IMG/VR virus record: IMGVR_UViG_3300036766_000416
Coordinates: 62,001-126,000 of that record
Source of the DNA: a virus
Length of the DNA stretch: 64,000 nucleotides
Strand: one strand, 5' to 3'
Shown in pieces: positions 27,829 to 36,591 of the stretch; the first letter of the stretch is position 1, and the number at the start of each line of letters is the position of its first letter. The notes under the pieces were generated by a model, which was given only the letters and a program-made list of their open reading frames with translations, was not told where the DNA came from and searched no databases. The position numbers and the translations under genes were made by a program.

Positions 27829-28793
27829 TGAGTATACCAACGACCAGAGCACAATTTATCGACTACTGCAAACGCAATAACGGCTGGCCCGTGATCGACA
27901 TAAATGTGGATGACGATCAAGTTGAGGATAGAATCGATGAAGCCCTGGAATTCTTTTTTGATTATGCGTACGACGGTTCAGAAAAAACTTATTTGAAACA
28001 CCGGATCACTCAACAGGACCGGGACCGCAAGTATATCCTGATACCCAATCGGATCATTGGTGTCACAGCGGTGATGCCATTCGATGATTCGGCAGCCAGT
28101 GTTAATATGTTTGACTTGAGGTATCAGCTTCGCCTGCACGATTTATATGATTTTACTTCGGTGAGTTACGTGCCGTATGCCATAACAATGTCGCATTTAC
28201 GGACCATGCAGATCCTCTTTTCTGGTACCCCACAGTTCCGATTCCACAGGCACCGCAATCGGTTGAACCTGGACATCGATTGGGAGGCCTCAGCACAACT
28301 GGGTTCCTATGTCGTCATGGAGTGCTATGCGACCATGAATCCTGATCGAATCGACTTTGCTGGTACAGTGAGTACCATAGCAGGTTCCAACACGATCACG
28401 AGCACTGGTGCAACATTCGACTCCGCATTCTTCAGGGGTGATGAGATTGTCATTGCGAACACTGGAGGCGACATTGCGACCACTGTAGATTTTCTGGCCA
28501 ATGCGAGTACCATGAACGTCTTAACCACTATGGTCTCTACAGAGACCGGGCTCTCTGTGTACCAAGTAGGGAACAGCGATGTTTGGAATGACCGATGGCT
28601 CAAGAGGTATGGAAGCGCACTGATCAAGAAACAGTTTGGTACCAACCTCAAGAAATTTGGAGGCGTGCAGATGCCAGGAGGTATCGTGCTGAACGGACAA
28701 ATTATTTTCGATGAAGCGGTCAGAGAGATCAAGGAACTTGAAGAGGAAATGTTCAAATTGTCGGTTTTGCCGAACGATTTTTATATTGGTTAG
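27828..28793 (+). CDS. 13: Neck protein gp13
   Basis: 321 residues. The N-terminus (PTTRAQFIDYCKRNNGWPVIDINVDDDQVEDRIDEALEFF in pattern) and the C-terminal WNDRWLKRYGSALIKKQFG followed by GGIVLNGQ are the hallmarks of the T4 gp13 neck protein, which with gp14 forms the collar joining head to tail. An extra domain of about 70 residues (DFAGTVSTIAG through VYQVGN) is inserted just before WNDRWLKRYG, where most relatives run straight through. Gene order gp13-gp14-gp15 is kept but is interrupted here by an endonuclease and the Fe-S genes. Confidence 0.9.
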   Translation: MSIPTTRAQFIDYCKRNNGWPVIDINVDDDQVEDRIDEALEFFFDYAYDGSEKTYLKHRITQQDRDRKYILIPNRIIGVTAVMPFDDSAASVNMFDLRYQLRLHDLYDFTSVSYVPYAITMSHLRTMQILFSGTPQFRFHRHRNRLNLDIDWEASAQLGSYVVMECYATMNPDRIDFAGTVSTIAGSNTITSTGATFDSAFFRGDEIVIANTGGDIATTVDFLANASTMNVLTTMVSTETGLSVYQVGNSDVWNDRWLKRYGSALIKKQFGTNLKKFGGVQMPGGIVLNGQIIFDEAVREIKELEEEMFKLSVLPNDFYIG

Positions 28794-28804
28794 GAAATAA
28801 TACT

Positions 28805-29440
28805 ATGCCTGCTATTGTCTATGTGACCACTAATCTAGTTAATGGAAAGAAATACTTGGGGAAGCATAGCGGGAAAAGGATTGATTATTTGGGTTCCGGT
28901 TTAGGTATAAAACGCGCAATTAAGAAATATGGCAAAAATAATTTCATTAGAGAAGTAGTCGCTGAATGTTCGACAGATCAGGAAGCATTTGATGTCGAAG
29001 AGAGTTTATCAAAAAAATGGAATGTTGTATCTGATCCTAAATGGTATAACAATACAATTGGGGGAAAAGGATTTCAGTCCGGTTTGGGGCATCCATATTT
29101 CGGGAAGCCACTTCCCAAAGATCAGATAAGGAAGATTGCAATAGCTAGACGGGCGCGCCAGCCGGAAATTTGTTTGAAATTAAAGGAATCTGGAATACGG
29201 GCTTGGTCAGACCCAAACACACGTCAGAAAATAAAAGATTCTATGAACACCGAAAGGGCTATCAGAAATCGTAGCGATGCGGGGAAAAAACGATATGATG
29301 ACCCAATTGAAAGACAACAACAGAGTTTAAGAATGAAGCTGCGATATGAAAACACATCGGAAAGACAAAAAACAAGTGAAGCCGGAAAATTAGGATGGAT
29401 AAAAAGAAGGCGAAGAGGGTCTGATGTCCTATTCAAGTAA
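28805..29440 (+). CDS. GIY-YIG homing endonuclease next to iscU
   Basis: 211 residues. The nuclease core is at the N-terminus: IVYVTTNLVNGKKYLGKHS, then YLGSG, IKKYGKNNF and the YNNTIGGKG motif. The rest is very basic (lysine/arginine rich, repeated KMRYENTSERQ-like helices) and should bind DNA. It belongs to a different subfamily from the others in this window and lacks their finger. The last 17 bases overlap iscU, so the ribosome site for iscU (AGAGGG) lies inside this gene. A separate homing insertion between gp13 and iscU is the simplest reading. Confidence 0.85.
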   Translation: MPAIVYVTTNLVNGKKYLGKHSGKRIDYLGSGLGIKRAIKKYGKNNFIREVVAECSTDQEAFDVEESLSKKWNVVSDPKWYNNTIGGKGFQSGLGHPYFGKPLPKDQIRKIAIARRARQPEICLKLKESGIRAWSDPNTRQKIKDSMNTERAIRNRSDAGKKRYDDPIERQQQSLRMKLRYENTSERQKTSEAGKLGWIKRRRRGSDVLFK

Positions 29441-29810
29441 AGTTATCGACCATTTCAATAATCCTAGAAATATGGGAAGCCTTCCAAAAAATGATAAGGA
29501 TGTAGGAACTGGATTAGTGGGTGCACCTGAATGTGGGGATGTTCTCAAACTCCAAATTAGAATCGACAAAGATGTAATAGTTGATGCCAAGTTTCGTGCT
29601 TTTGGTTGTGGTTCTGCTATAGCCAGCTCAAGTCTTGCCACAGAATTTCTTAAAGGCAAGACCGTTCAGGAAGCGCAAACAATCAGGAACACGGACATTG
29701 TGCAGGAACTGAACCTGCCACCCGTAAAAATTCACTGTTCGGTGCTCGCAGAGGATGCGATTAAGGCAGCGTTGGCGGATTACCAGAAGAAACAGGTGGT
29801 CTCAATATGA
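29424..29810 (+). CDS. iscU: IscU-type Fe-S cluster scaffold protein
   Basis: 128 residues, full length for IscU. It aligns almost without gaps with bacterial IscU: SSKVIDHFNNPRNMGS, GAPECGDVLKLQI, FGCGSAIASSSLATEF, LPPVKIHCSVLAEDAIKAAL. All three cluster-binding cysteines (37, 62, 105), the assisting Asp39 and His104 are present. The LPPVK motif (98-102), the binding site of the Hsp70 HscA, is intact. Known role: builds 2Fe-2S clusters with sulfur from the cysteine desulfurase IscS; neither IscS nor HscA/HscB is encoded in this window, so the host machinery would be used. The gene lies in the late neck operon and overlaps the next gene by four bases (ATGA). Confidence 0.95.
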   Translation: MSYSSKVIDHFNNPRNMGSLPKNDKDVGTGLVGAPECGDVLKLQIRIDKDVIVDAKFRAFGCGSAIASSSLATEFLKGKTVQEAQTIRNTDIVQELNLPPVKIHCSVLAEDAIKAALADYQKKQVVSI

Positions 29811-30124
29811 TCACCGTGACACCGGAAGCAGCCAGCAAAATCAAGGCATTCATAGCTGACGAACCAGATGCCCTGGGTCTCAGAATATACGTCAAGGGCG
29901 GCGGGTGCTCCGGTTACAGCTATGGCATGGCCCTCGAACCCACGATCAGTGAGGACGATACGGTCATTGAGAAAGACGGTATCCAGGTGATTGTTGATCC
30001 ACAATCGCTCCCGTTGATTCAAGACTCCGTTGTAGACTATTCCGATAGCCTGATGGGCGCTGGGTTCCAGATCAAGAACCCCCAAGCCAAAACGACCTGT
30101 GGTTGCGGAAGTTCCTTCTCATGA
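29807..30124 (+). CDS. erpA: A-type Fe-S carrier, ErpA-like
   Basis: 105 residues. The conserved cysteines Cys34 (GGGCSGYSYG) and the C-terminal pair Cys98 and Cys100 (CGCGSSFS) are all present. The C-terminus (VDPQSLPLI, VDYSD, NPQAKTTCGCGSSFS) is closer to ErpA than to IscA. Known role: accepts a cluster from IscU and delivers it to target apoproteins. Its ATG overlaps the iscU TGA and its own TGA overlaps the next ATG, so translation is coupled. Together with iscU it forms a minimal scaffold-plus-carrier set without its own sulfur source. Confidence 0.92.
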   Translation: MITVTPEAASKIKAFIADEPDALGLRIYVKGGGCSGYSYGMALEPTISEDDTVIEKDGIQVIVDPQSLPLIQDSVVDYSDSLMGAGFQIKNPQAKTTCGCGSSFS

Positions 30125-30402
30125 CAGAATTTGTGATTAGTTGGATTATGTGGGCGCTCGTAGCCTCCACAACTCCCAACGTGAATATGATTGTGGTGCT
30201 TGATGAATTTCCGAGGCAGGATACCTGCCTGGGAATTGCAGAGCAGGTGGCGATCAGTGCGGCCAAGGATATTGAAGTCAAAAAGATTTCAGGTGTCGAG
30301 AGTATCACCGTGGTCTGTCTCCCGGTGCTCACGCGAGAGTCAGAAGATGCAGAATCTGATGGCAAACCCAAAAAGCATGTGCGAACCGAACCCGTAGGAT
30401 AA
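30121..30402 (+). CDS. Small protein with N-terminal hydrophobic helix and two Cys
   Basis: 93 residues from the ATG at 30121, which overlaps the erpA stop by four bases. Residues 4-16 are hydrophobic (FVISWIMWALVAS) and may be a signal peptide or membrane anchor. Two cysteines follow (Cys36 in DTCLG and one in TVVCLPV), a layout like the protein at 44592. The C-terminus is hydrophilic and charged. Not recognised. Translational coupling to the Fe-S genes is notable, but both positions could simply reflect tight packing of late genes. Confidence 0.65.
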   Translation: MTEFVISWIMWALVASTTPNVNMIVVLDEFPRQDTCLGIAEQVAISAAKDIEVKKISGVESITVVCLPVLTRESEDAESDGKPKKHVRTEPVG

Positions 30403-30403
30403 C

Positions 30404-31300
30404 ATGAGCACGAATCACTACTTTTCGTTTTTCCCCGAACAGATTACCTCCGAGCAATTGCTCGTTGAAGACCTGGTCATCGAGTCCCTAAAAATACACG
30501 GCATGGACGTCTACTATCTGCCCAGAGAGTCCAGGGACCAAATTGATCCTCTGATGGGTGAGGAGCAACTGAAGTTATTTGGTTCCGCTTACACCATTGA
30601 AATGTACCTTGAGAATGTGCTGGGTATGGAGGGCGAACAGGACCTTATCACTCGCTTTGGTCTCGAAATACGCGACGAGATGACCTTACTGGTGTCTCGT
30701 AGACGCTTTCAGTTCACCATCCCCTCAATGGTACGCCCACGCGAAGGTGACCTGGTGTATGTACCGCTGCTCCAAAATTTCTTTGAGATTATGCATGTTG
30801 AGCACGAGAACCAGCAAGCCGCATTCCACACTCTCGGAAGAGGCCGCGGGGGAAATGTGAATGTGTTTGCGCTCAAGCTCAAACAGTTTGTGTTCAGCAA
30901 CGAACAGATTCAAACAGGGGTATCCGAGGTGGATGAAGAAATCATTGAGAACTATCAACTCACCAACCTTGTGCTCTCAACGGGCACTGGGACTTTTGAC
31001 GTGGCCAACAGTGAACTGGTGTTTCAGGGTGCCAACATTGCGTATGCGAATGCGTTCGGTACAGCGCACACCTGGGATTCAGCGAACACCACGCTGTCGA
31101 TCTACCTGGTCAATGGTCTGTTCGCCAATACCGCGAACGTCAAGGGTGCGAATTCAGGAGCACAGTGGATCATGTCGTCGTTGGACACGGATACACCATC
31201 GGGTTCACAGTTTGAAGATCCTAGTGACAACAAGCAAATCGAGACCGAGAGCAACGCGATCCTTGACTTCGACGCAACCAATCCGTTTGGAAACCCATAA
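30404..31300 (+). CDS. 14: Neck protein gp14
   Basis: 298 residues. The pattern SEQLLVEDLVIESLKIHG, VYYLPRE, GEQDLITRFGLEIRDEMTLLVSRRRF and PREGDLVYVPLLQNFFEI is diagnostic of T4 gp14, the partner of gp13 in the head-tail neck. The usual C-terminus is interrupted by an added domain of about 70 residues (NLVLSTGTGTFDVANSEL through AQWIMSSL), after which the normal end (NKQIETESNAILDFDATNPFGNP) resumes. The gene directly follows the small two-Cys protein in the neck operon. Confidence 0.9.
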   Translation: MSTNHYFSFFPEQITSEQLLVEDLVIESLKIHGMDVYYLPRESRDQIDPLMGEEQLKLFGSAYTIEMYLENVLGMEGEQDLITRFGLEIRDEMTLLVSRRRFQFTIPSMVRPREGDLVYVPLLQNFFEIMHVEHENQQAAFHTLGRGRGGNVNVFALKLKQFVFSNEQIQTGVSEVDEEIIENYQLTNLVLSTGTGTFDVANSELVFQGANIAYANAFGTAHTWDSANTTLSIYLVNGLFANTANVKGANSGAQWIMSSLDTDTPSGSQFEDPSDNKQIETESNAILDFDATNPFGNP

Positions 31301-31309
31301 AGGACTACG

Positions 31310-32335
31310 ATGCTGGGGCACAGACCATTTTTTCACAACACGATAAGGAAGTATGTCGTCCTCATGGGCTCCATATTCAATGACATCTTCGTGGTCCGCG
31401 AGACCTCTGTGGGCACAGAGAAGGAACGCCAGAAGGTACCGATTCTTTATGGGCCCAAAGAAAAGTGGCTAACCAGTCTCCGCACGGACCCGTCGCTCAC
31501 GAAGTCCATCCTGACCACAGTACCACGTATGAGTTTTGAACTACTGTCTTTGACGTATGACCAAACACGTAAGCAGGAATCCACCATACGGCACAGGGTT
31601 CCCAACTCCGCGAACAGTGCGTTCCCACAGACCCAGTACGTCGGGGTACCCTACAATTTTGAATTTGGTGTCTCGGTGTATGTGCGGAACATCACCGATG
31701 GTCTCCAGATCATCGAGCAGATCCTTCCCTTCTTCTTGCCTGACTACACCGTGAGCGCGGAGGTCTCGCAGGAACTCAACATCATCAAGGACCTGCCAAT
31801 CATCCTCAAGTCTGTGACCGAGAAGGTGGATTACGAGGGCGCGATGGCCGACGGTACCCGCATCGTTACCTGGGACCTTGAGTTTACGCTGAAGGGGTAT
31901 ATCTTTGGACCTGTCGCTGAGACTGCCATCATCAAGGGTGTCCAGACAGGCAACACAATCACCGGTGGTGTCTATGCGAACCTGTATACCGATGTCAACA
32001 ACAAGACCCTCCAGAAAGTCATGCTCACAGGGGGTATCACAGACTATCGTGACCTGGAGGCTGTGCGGGAACCAGAGAACGATGTGACGGGGGTGGTCTA
32101 CTCGTGGAGCAACACCTCCAACACGCTGATCCTGTCAGGCATGACAGGGGTACTCAAGGCCAACGATGAGGTCTGGGGTCTGGTCACTGGGGCGCATTGG
32201 ACTGTGCAGAGCGTCGAGGTATCGAACCTCAAGGATGCAGAAATTTGGATCACCCAGAATCCTATCACTGCAAACGCTGATAGTGACTATGGGTTCACAA
32301 CGGTTATAACCGAGTGGCCCGACACGATACCTTAG
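31310..32335 (+). CDS. 15: Tail sheath stabiliser/terminator gp15
   Basis: 341 residues. FFHNTIRKYVVLMGSIFNDI, KVPILYGPKEKWL, VPRMSFELLSLTYDQTRK and FEFGVSVYVRNITDGLQIIEQILPFF (in separate stretches) match T4 gp15, the ring that caps the tail and joins it to the neck. The C-terminal third carries an added beta domain with VVYSWSNTSNTLILSGMTG and GAHWTV, similar in pattern to the domain inserted in gp14. A late virion gene, in the canonical place between gp14 and gp16. Confidence 0.9.
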   Translation: MLGHRPFFHNTIRKYVVLMGSIFNDIFVVRETSVGTEKERQKVPILYGPKEKWLTSLRTDPSLTKSILTTVPRMSFELLSLTYDQTRKQESTIRHRVPNSANSAFPQTQYVGVPYNFEFGVSVYVRNITDGLQIIEQILPFFLPDYTVSAEVSQELNIIKDLPIILKSVTEKVDYEGAMADGTRIVTWDLEFTLKGYIFGPVAETAIIKGVQTGNTITGGVYANLYTDVNNKTLQKVMLTGGITDYRDLEAVREPENDVTGVVYSWSNTSNTLILSGMTGVLKANDEVWGLVTGAHWTVQSVEVSNLKDAEIWITQNPITANADSDYGFTTVITEWPDTIP

Positions 32336-32349
32336 AGGATGACTAGATC

Positions 32350-32826
32350 ATGAGCGACACAAAACTCAATGAAATTCTCGACGTAGAAATTCCCGCTGGT
32401 CAAACTGAGACGTGGGTGGACATCACACCGATTGAGCCTCCCAACCTCGCGCACTATGCGAACAACTCCGTCGAACAGGATGCGCTGGAGTCACGAACCT
32501 ACATCCGTCAATCGATGGCGCAACTGTCCACCGCGATCACAGAGATGCTGGCGATTGCGAAGGCCTCAGGGAAACCCAGAGCCTACGAGGTCGTCACACA
32601 GATGCTACGGTCCCTCGCTGAGATGCAGCAGGACCTCATGGGTAGCCATCAGTCGGAGCAGGTGCTCTCGCAACCCGAAGAAGCTGGTGGTGAAGTTCAC
32701 AACCACTTTGAGAACGCGGTGTTCATTGGATCAACCAGCGAACTGAGCGAACTGGTTCGACGCAAGCGAGCCGAACGCGAGGCCAATACCATCACCGTGA
32801 GTGCGTCCAATGCAGCCAACACCTAA
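32350..32826 (+). CDS. 16: Terminase small subunit gp16
   Basis: 158 residues, the usual size for T4-type gp16. A central helical region (LESRTYIRQSMAQLSTAI, YEVVTQMLRSLAEMQQDL) fits the oligomerising coiled coil of small terminases. Assignment rests mainly on position directly before gp17 and on size and helical content. Known role: recognises DNA and stimulates the gp17 ATPase during packaging. The end overlaps the gp17 start by 17 bases. Confidence 0.82.
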   Translation: MSDTKLNEILDVEIPAGQTETWVDITPIEPPNLAHYANNSVEQDALESRTYIRQSMAQLSTAITEMLAIAKASGKPRAYEVVTQMLRSLAEMQQDLMGSHQSEQVLSQPEEAGGEVHNHFENAVFIGSTSELSELVRRKRAEREANTITVSASNAANT

Positions 32827-34546
32827 AAAGAAACCCAACGCCTTCAGCTTCAAGGTCAAGCCGGTACCCAATGGATTCTATCTCAAGAATCCAAAACTCA
32901 AGCAGGTCGGCGTCAAGGTGCCGTTCACTCAAGAGCAGGTGTCTGAATGGGTGAAGTGCAGCCAGGACCCGGTGTATTTCATCAAGAAATACTGCAAGAT
33001 CGTTCATGTCGATAAAGGTGTCATACCCTTTGACATGTGGGACTTCCAGGAAAAAATTATTGAGACCTACTTCTGCGAGCGCAAGGTCATCGTCAAGCTC
33101 CCTCGTCAGATGGGGAAATCGACGGCCACCGCGGCCTTCTTCGTGTGGTACATCCTGTTCAACAACAACAAGGTCTGTGCAATCCTCGCCAACAAGGCCG
33201 AGATGGCCCAAGAAATTCTAGGTCGCCTCAAGTTCATGTATGAATTTATTCCACTGTGGCTCCAACAGGGTATCGCTGAGTGGAACAAACGGTCGATCAC
33301 CCTGGAGAACGGTTCGCGTATCCTCGCTGCAGCGACGAGTTCGAGTGCCATTCGAGGTTACTCGCTGTCTATCGTGTTTCTCGACGAATTCGCGCACGTA
33401 CCCAACAACATCGCCGAGGACTTCTTCACCTCCATCTACCCCACGATTTCATCGGGAAAGGACACCAAGATTCTGATTGCCTCAACGCCGTTTGGGATGA
33501 ACCATTACTATAAATTCTGGACCGAAGCGACCAGTGGAGCCAACGACTTCATACCCATCATGTACCCATGGAATGCGGTGCCTACTCGTGACGAAGCCTG
33601 GTTCAAGGAACAGCAGCGAGCCCTGGGGCCCGTCAAGTTCCGGCAAGAGGTGCTCTGTGAATTTTTGGGTTCATCTGGTACCCTTATCTCAGGTGAAAAG
33701 TTGGCCGCACTGGCCATGACACAACCCATCTACACTGAGGACGACTGGAGTGTCTACGAGCACCCACAAGAAAACCGAACTTACGTGATTGCCTGTGACC
33801 CTGCGAGAGGACTGGACCAAGATGCCTCAGCATTCTGGGTCATAGACATCACCAACATACCCTACAGGTGTGTCGCCCGCTACAAGAGCCACACGGTGTC
33901 ACCGATCATCCTACCTAACTTTCTCTACAACGCGGCCGTTAGGTACAACCATGCATTCATTCTCGTGGAGATCAATGACAACGGGCAACAGGTAGTCGAC
34001 CTGCTACACTATGACCTGGAGTATGAGAACATTTTCAAGCTCGAATCCACCATGAAAAGTGGCTCACAAGGTGCCAAGATCAGCGGTGGTTTCAAAAAAC
34101 AGATGCGCCTGGGCCTCCGCATGACGGAATCTGTGAAGCGTATTGGGTGCCTGAACCTTAAGACCTTTATCGAACAGGACAAGCTTTTGGTGACCGATTT
34201 TGATACCATCTCGGAATTGTCCACCTTCACCCAGCAACTTCAGACATACAAGGCCGAAGAGGGGTACCATGACGACCTGGTGATGTGCCTGGTTATGTTT
34301 TCCTGGCTGATGACCCAGAAGTATATCCGCGAATCACAGGGCATGGGCGTCGATATACGAAAAGCCCTTGAGGATGAGCAAAATTCGCGTATCGATGAGG
34401 ACCTGGTACCCTTTGGATTGATTGATAATGGACTGGAGGAGGATGCCTTTGTCGAAGGCAATGACCTCTGGGTTAGGGCCAACAAAATGTACCCAGGGGA
34501 TACCGGGGTCAAGTCCAATGACTATATCCGCAGAGGTGAAAGATAG
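32810..34546 (+). CDS. 17: Terminase large subunit gp17
   Basis: 578 residues from ATG 32810; a GTG nine bases earlier is possible. N-terminal packaging ATPase: Walker A PRQMGKST (about residues 98-105), Walker B IVFLDEFAHV with Asp192-Glu193, and coupling motif IASTPFG. C-terminal RNase H-like nuclease: ACDPARGLDQDAS, ILVEINDNG and YHDDLVMCL supply the acidic metal ligands. Length and motif order agree with T4 gp17, which drives headful packaging at the portal. The last gene before a late promoter for the sheath gene. Confidence 0.96.
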   Translation: MQPTPKKKPNAFSFKVKPVPNGFYLKNPKLKQVGVKVPFTQEQVSEWVKCSQDPVYFIKKYCKIVHVDKGVIPFDMWDFQEKIIETYFCERKVIVKLPRQMGKSTATAAFFVWYILFNNNKVCAILANKAEMAQEILGRLKFMYEFIPLWLQQGIAEWNKRSITLENGSRILAAATSSSAIRGYSLSIVFLDEFAHVPNNIAEDFFTSIYPTISSGKDTKILIASTPFGMNHYYKFWTEATSGANDFIPIMYPWNAVPTRDEAWFKEQQRALGPVKFRQEVLCEFLGSSGTLISGEKLAALAMTQPIYTEDDWSVYEHPQENRTYVIACDPARGLDQDASAFWVIDITNIPYRCVARYKSHTVSPIILPNFLYNAAVRYNHAFILVEINDNGQQVVDLLHYDLEYENIFKLESTMKSGSQGAKISGGFKKQMRLGLRMTESVKRIGCLNLKTFIEQDKLLVTDFDTISELSTFTQQLQTYKAEEGYHDDLVMCLVMFSWLMTQKYIRESQGMGVDIRKALEDEQNSRIDEDLVPFGLIDNGLEEDAFVEGNDLWVRANKMYPGDTGVKSNDYIRRGER

Positions 34547-34557
34547 GTAGCAAGAAT

Positions 34558-34565
34558 CATAAATA
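34558..34565 (+). promoter_or_regulatory. Late promoter CATAAATA upstream of gp18
   Basis: The octamer lies 12 bases after the gp17 stop and 67 bases before the gp18 ATG, leaving a leader of about 60 bases with an AAGGAG ribosome site. One mismatch to the T4 late consensus. Confidence 0.65.
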
Positions 34566-34632
34566 GACTGAAGGAAACCCTTACCATACGACCACTATAA
34601 TTTGTTGTTCCTATAAAGCAAGGAGATCACCC

Positions 34633-36534
34633 ATGGCTTTCCAGTTGAGCGCCGGCGTTAATGTTTCAGAGGTCGACCTTACAACAATAGTTCCTACCGT
34701 CTCCACAACCGTAGGAGCATTTGTCGGGCAATTTGTGTGGGGACCCGTGGATACCCGCATCTCAATAGACCAGGAAGTGAAGTTAGCCACACGATTCGGT
34801 AAGCCCGATTCCAATACCTTTGTGTCATTCTTTACGGGTGCCAATTTTTTGGCTTATGGAAACAATCTTCTCCTCACCCGTGCAGCCAACACACTTTCGA
34901 AGAATGCTGTCGCTAACACGACTGCGGGTGCCGCACTGTCGATCACGAATGAAGTGGTCTATGAGAACAGTTACTTCGATGGATCAGGAAACTTTGGTTC
35001 TTTCGCTGCTCGTTACCCAGGAGCCCTTGGAAACAATCTCAAGGTTTCGGTATGCGGTTCTGCCAATGTGTTCGCAAGCAACGTGTCAGTTCAAACTGGA
35101 CAATACGCACAAACATCCAGTGCAGGAGCCACCACGATTCCTACAACGGGAAACACCGCCGCCTATGTGCGACCTGGTGACCTGGTCAAGCTGGATGCCA
35201 ACCCCTACATCACGGTGACCTCAGCAAACGCAACCTATATCACTCTAGCCGCTGGGTTAACCACGGCGATTACTTCCAACGTTTCGATTCTTCGAAAGTG
35301 GGAATATGCTGATGAGTTTGACAGCGCCCCAGGTACCTCAGAGTATGTTTCTTCACGACTCGGATCAGGCGACGAACTTCACGTCATTGTCGTTGATCAG
35401 GATGGTGGTATCACCGGTTCAACCGACATCGTGCTTGAGAAATACCCATTCGTATCCAAGGCATCGGATGCCAAGCAAAGCGATGGCTCTTCAATTTATT
35501 ACCCAGTCGTAATTTTCAACAAGTCTGTTTGGATTTACTGGGGAGATCACGATCCTCTTGGCACGAACTGGGGCAATACCGCTCTCAGCACCATTTTCAC
35601 CGATGTCACGGTGGCCGAACGACTGTCATTGGTTGGTGGGGCCGATCAAACGGTTTCAACTGGAGACTTGGAACGTGGATGGGACCTCTATGCCGATGCA
35701 GATACCGTTGATGTGTCCTTGTTGATCACAGGAAACACTGACGCAACACTCGCCAACTACATCATCGACAACATCGCACTCGCCCGCAAGGATTGTGTGG
35801 TGTTCTTATCACCTCCTCGTGCGACTGTGGTTGACAATGTGGATTCTGAAGCTGATGACATTGTGACCTATCGCAATACCCTGTCCTCGACGTCCTATGG
35901 GGTTCTGGACAGTGGTTGGAAATACCAGTATGACAAGTATAACGACACCTATCGTTACCTTCCATTGAACGGTGACATTGCGGGACTCTGCGTTCGCACA
36001 GACACCACCAGAGACCCATGGTTCTCACCAGGTGGATTTGATCGTGGACAGATCAAGAATGTTGTGAAGCTTGCTTGGAACCCACGCAAGAATTTCCGTG
36101 ACACCCTCTACAAGAACGGGATCAACCCAGTCGTGACATTCCCTGGGGATGGCACCGTGCTCTATGGTGACAAGACCCTGTTGAGCAAGCCTTCAGCATT
36201 TGATCGTATCAATGTGCGCCGTCTGTTCATCGTGTTGGAGAAGTCGATTGCTCGTGCAGCAAAGTTTTCGCTCTTTGAATTCAACGACGAATTCACTCGC
36301 GCAGCGTTCCTCGCATTAGTAGAACCGTTCCTTCGTGACGTGCAGGGTCGTCGAGGTATTTTTGATTACCGAGTCGTCGCTGACAGTACCAACAATACTC
36401 CTGAAGTAATTGATCGTAATGAATTTGTTGGTGACATCTATGTGAAGCCGGCCCGCAGTGTAAATTATATCCAATTAAACTTTATCGCAGTAAGAACTGG
36501 GGTTTCGTTTGACGAAATCGTAGGAAAGTTCTAA
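34633..36534 (+). CDS. 18: Tail sheath protein gp18
   Basis: 633 residues. The N-terminus (SAGVNVSEVDLTT, GAFVGQFVWGPVD) and the conserved C-terminal sheath core (FDRINVRRLFIVLEKSI, FEFNDEFTRAAFLALVEPFL, GDIYVKPARSVNYIQLNF) identify the contractile sheath subunit, close to T4 gp18 in size. Known role: forms the outer tail tube that shortens to drive the inner tube through the host envelope. Central protease-resistant domains are more divergent. It is transcribed from its own late promoter and followed by the tube gene. Confidence 0.96.
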   Translation: MAFQLSAGVNVSEVDLTTIVPTVSTTVGAFVGQFVWGPVDTRISIDQEVKLATRFGKPDSNTFVSFFTGANFLAYGNNLLLTRAANTLSKNAVANTTAGAALSITNEVVYENSYFDGSGNFGSFAARYPGALGNNLKVSVCGSANVFASNVSVQTGQYAQTSSAGATTIPTTGNTAAYVRPGDLVKLDANPYITVTSANATYITLAAGLTTAITSNVSILRKWEYADEFDSAPGTSEYVSSRLGSGDELHVIVVDQDGGITGSTDIVLEKYPFVSKASDAKQSDGSSIYYPVVIFNKSVWIYWGDHDPLGTNWGNTALSTIFTDVTVAERLSLVGGADQTVSTGDLERGWDLYADADTVDVSLLITGNTDATLANYIIDNIALARKDCVVFLSPPRATVVDNVDSEADDIVTYRNTLSSTSYGVLDSGWKYQYDKYNDTYRYLPLNGDIAGLCVRTDTTRDPWFSPGGFDRGQIKNVVKLAWNPRKNFRDTLYKNGINPVVTFPGDGTVLYGDKTLLSKPSAFDRINVRRLFIVLEKSIARAAKFSLFEFNDEFTRAAFLALVEPFLRDVQGRRGIFDYRVVADSTNNTPEVIDRNEFVGDIYVKPARSVNYIQLNFIAVRTGVSFDEIVGKF

Positions 36535-36559
36535 GCACAATATCGGGATGAAAGAGTCG

Positions 36560-36567
36560 CATAAATA
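36560..36567 (+). promoter_or_regulatory. Late promoter CATAAATA upstream of gp19
   Basis: The octamer is 26 bases after the gp18 stop and 25 bases before the gp19 ATG, with AAAGGAG as ribosome site between. A dedicated promoter for the tube gene fits its very high copy number in the virion. Confidence 0.65.
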
Positions 36568-36591
36568 AGTCTGTAAGTAAAGGAGTCTAAT

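Noticed and set aside
32801-32809. GTG start for gp17 three codons upstream
   Set aside because: ATG 32810 is closer to usual practice; the difference is only three residues and cannot be decided from sequence alone.
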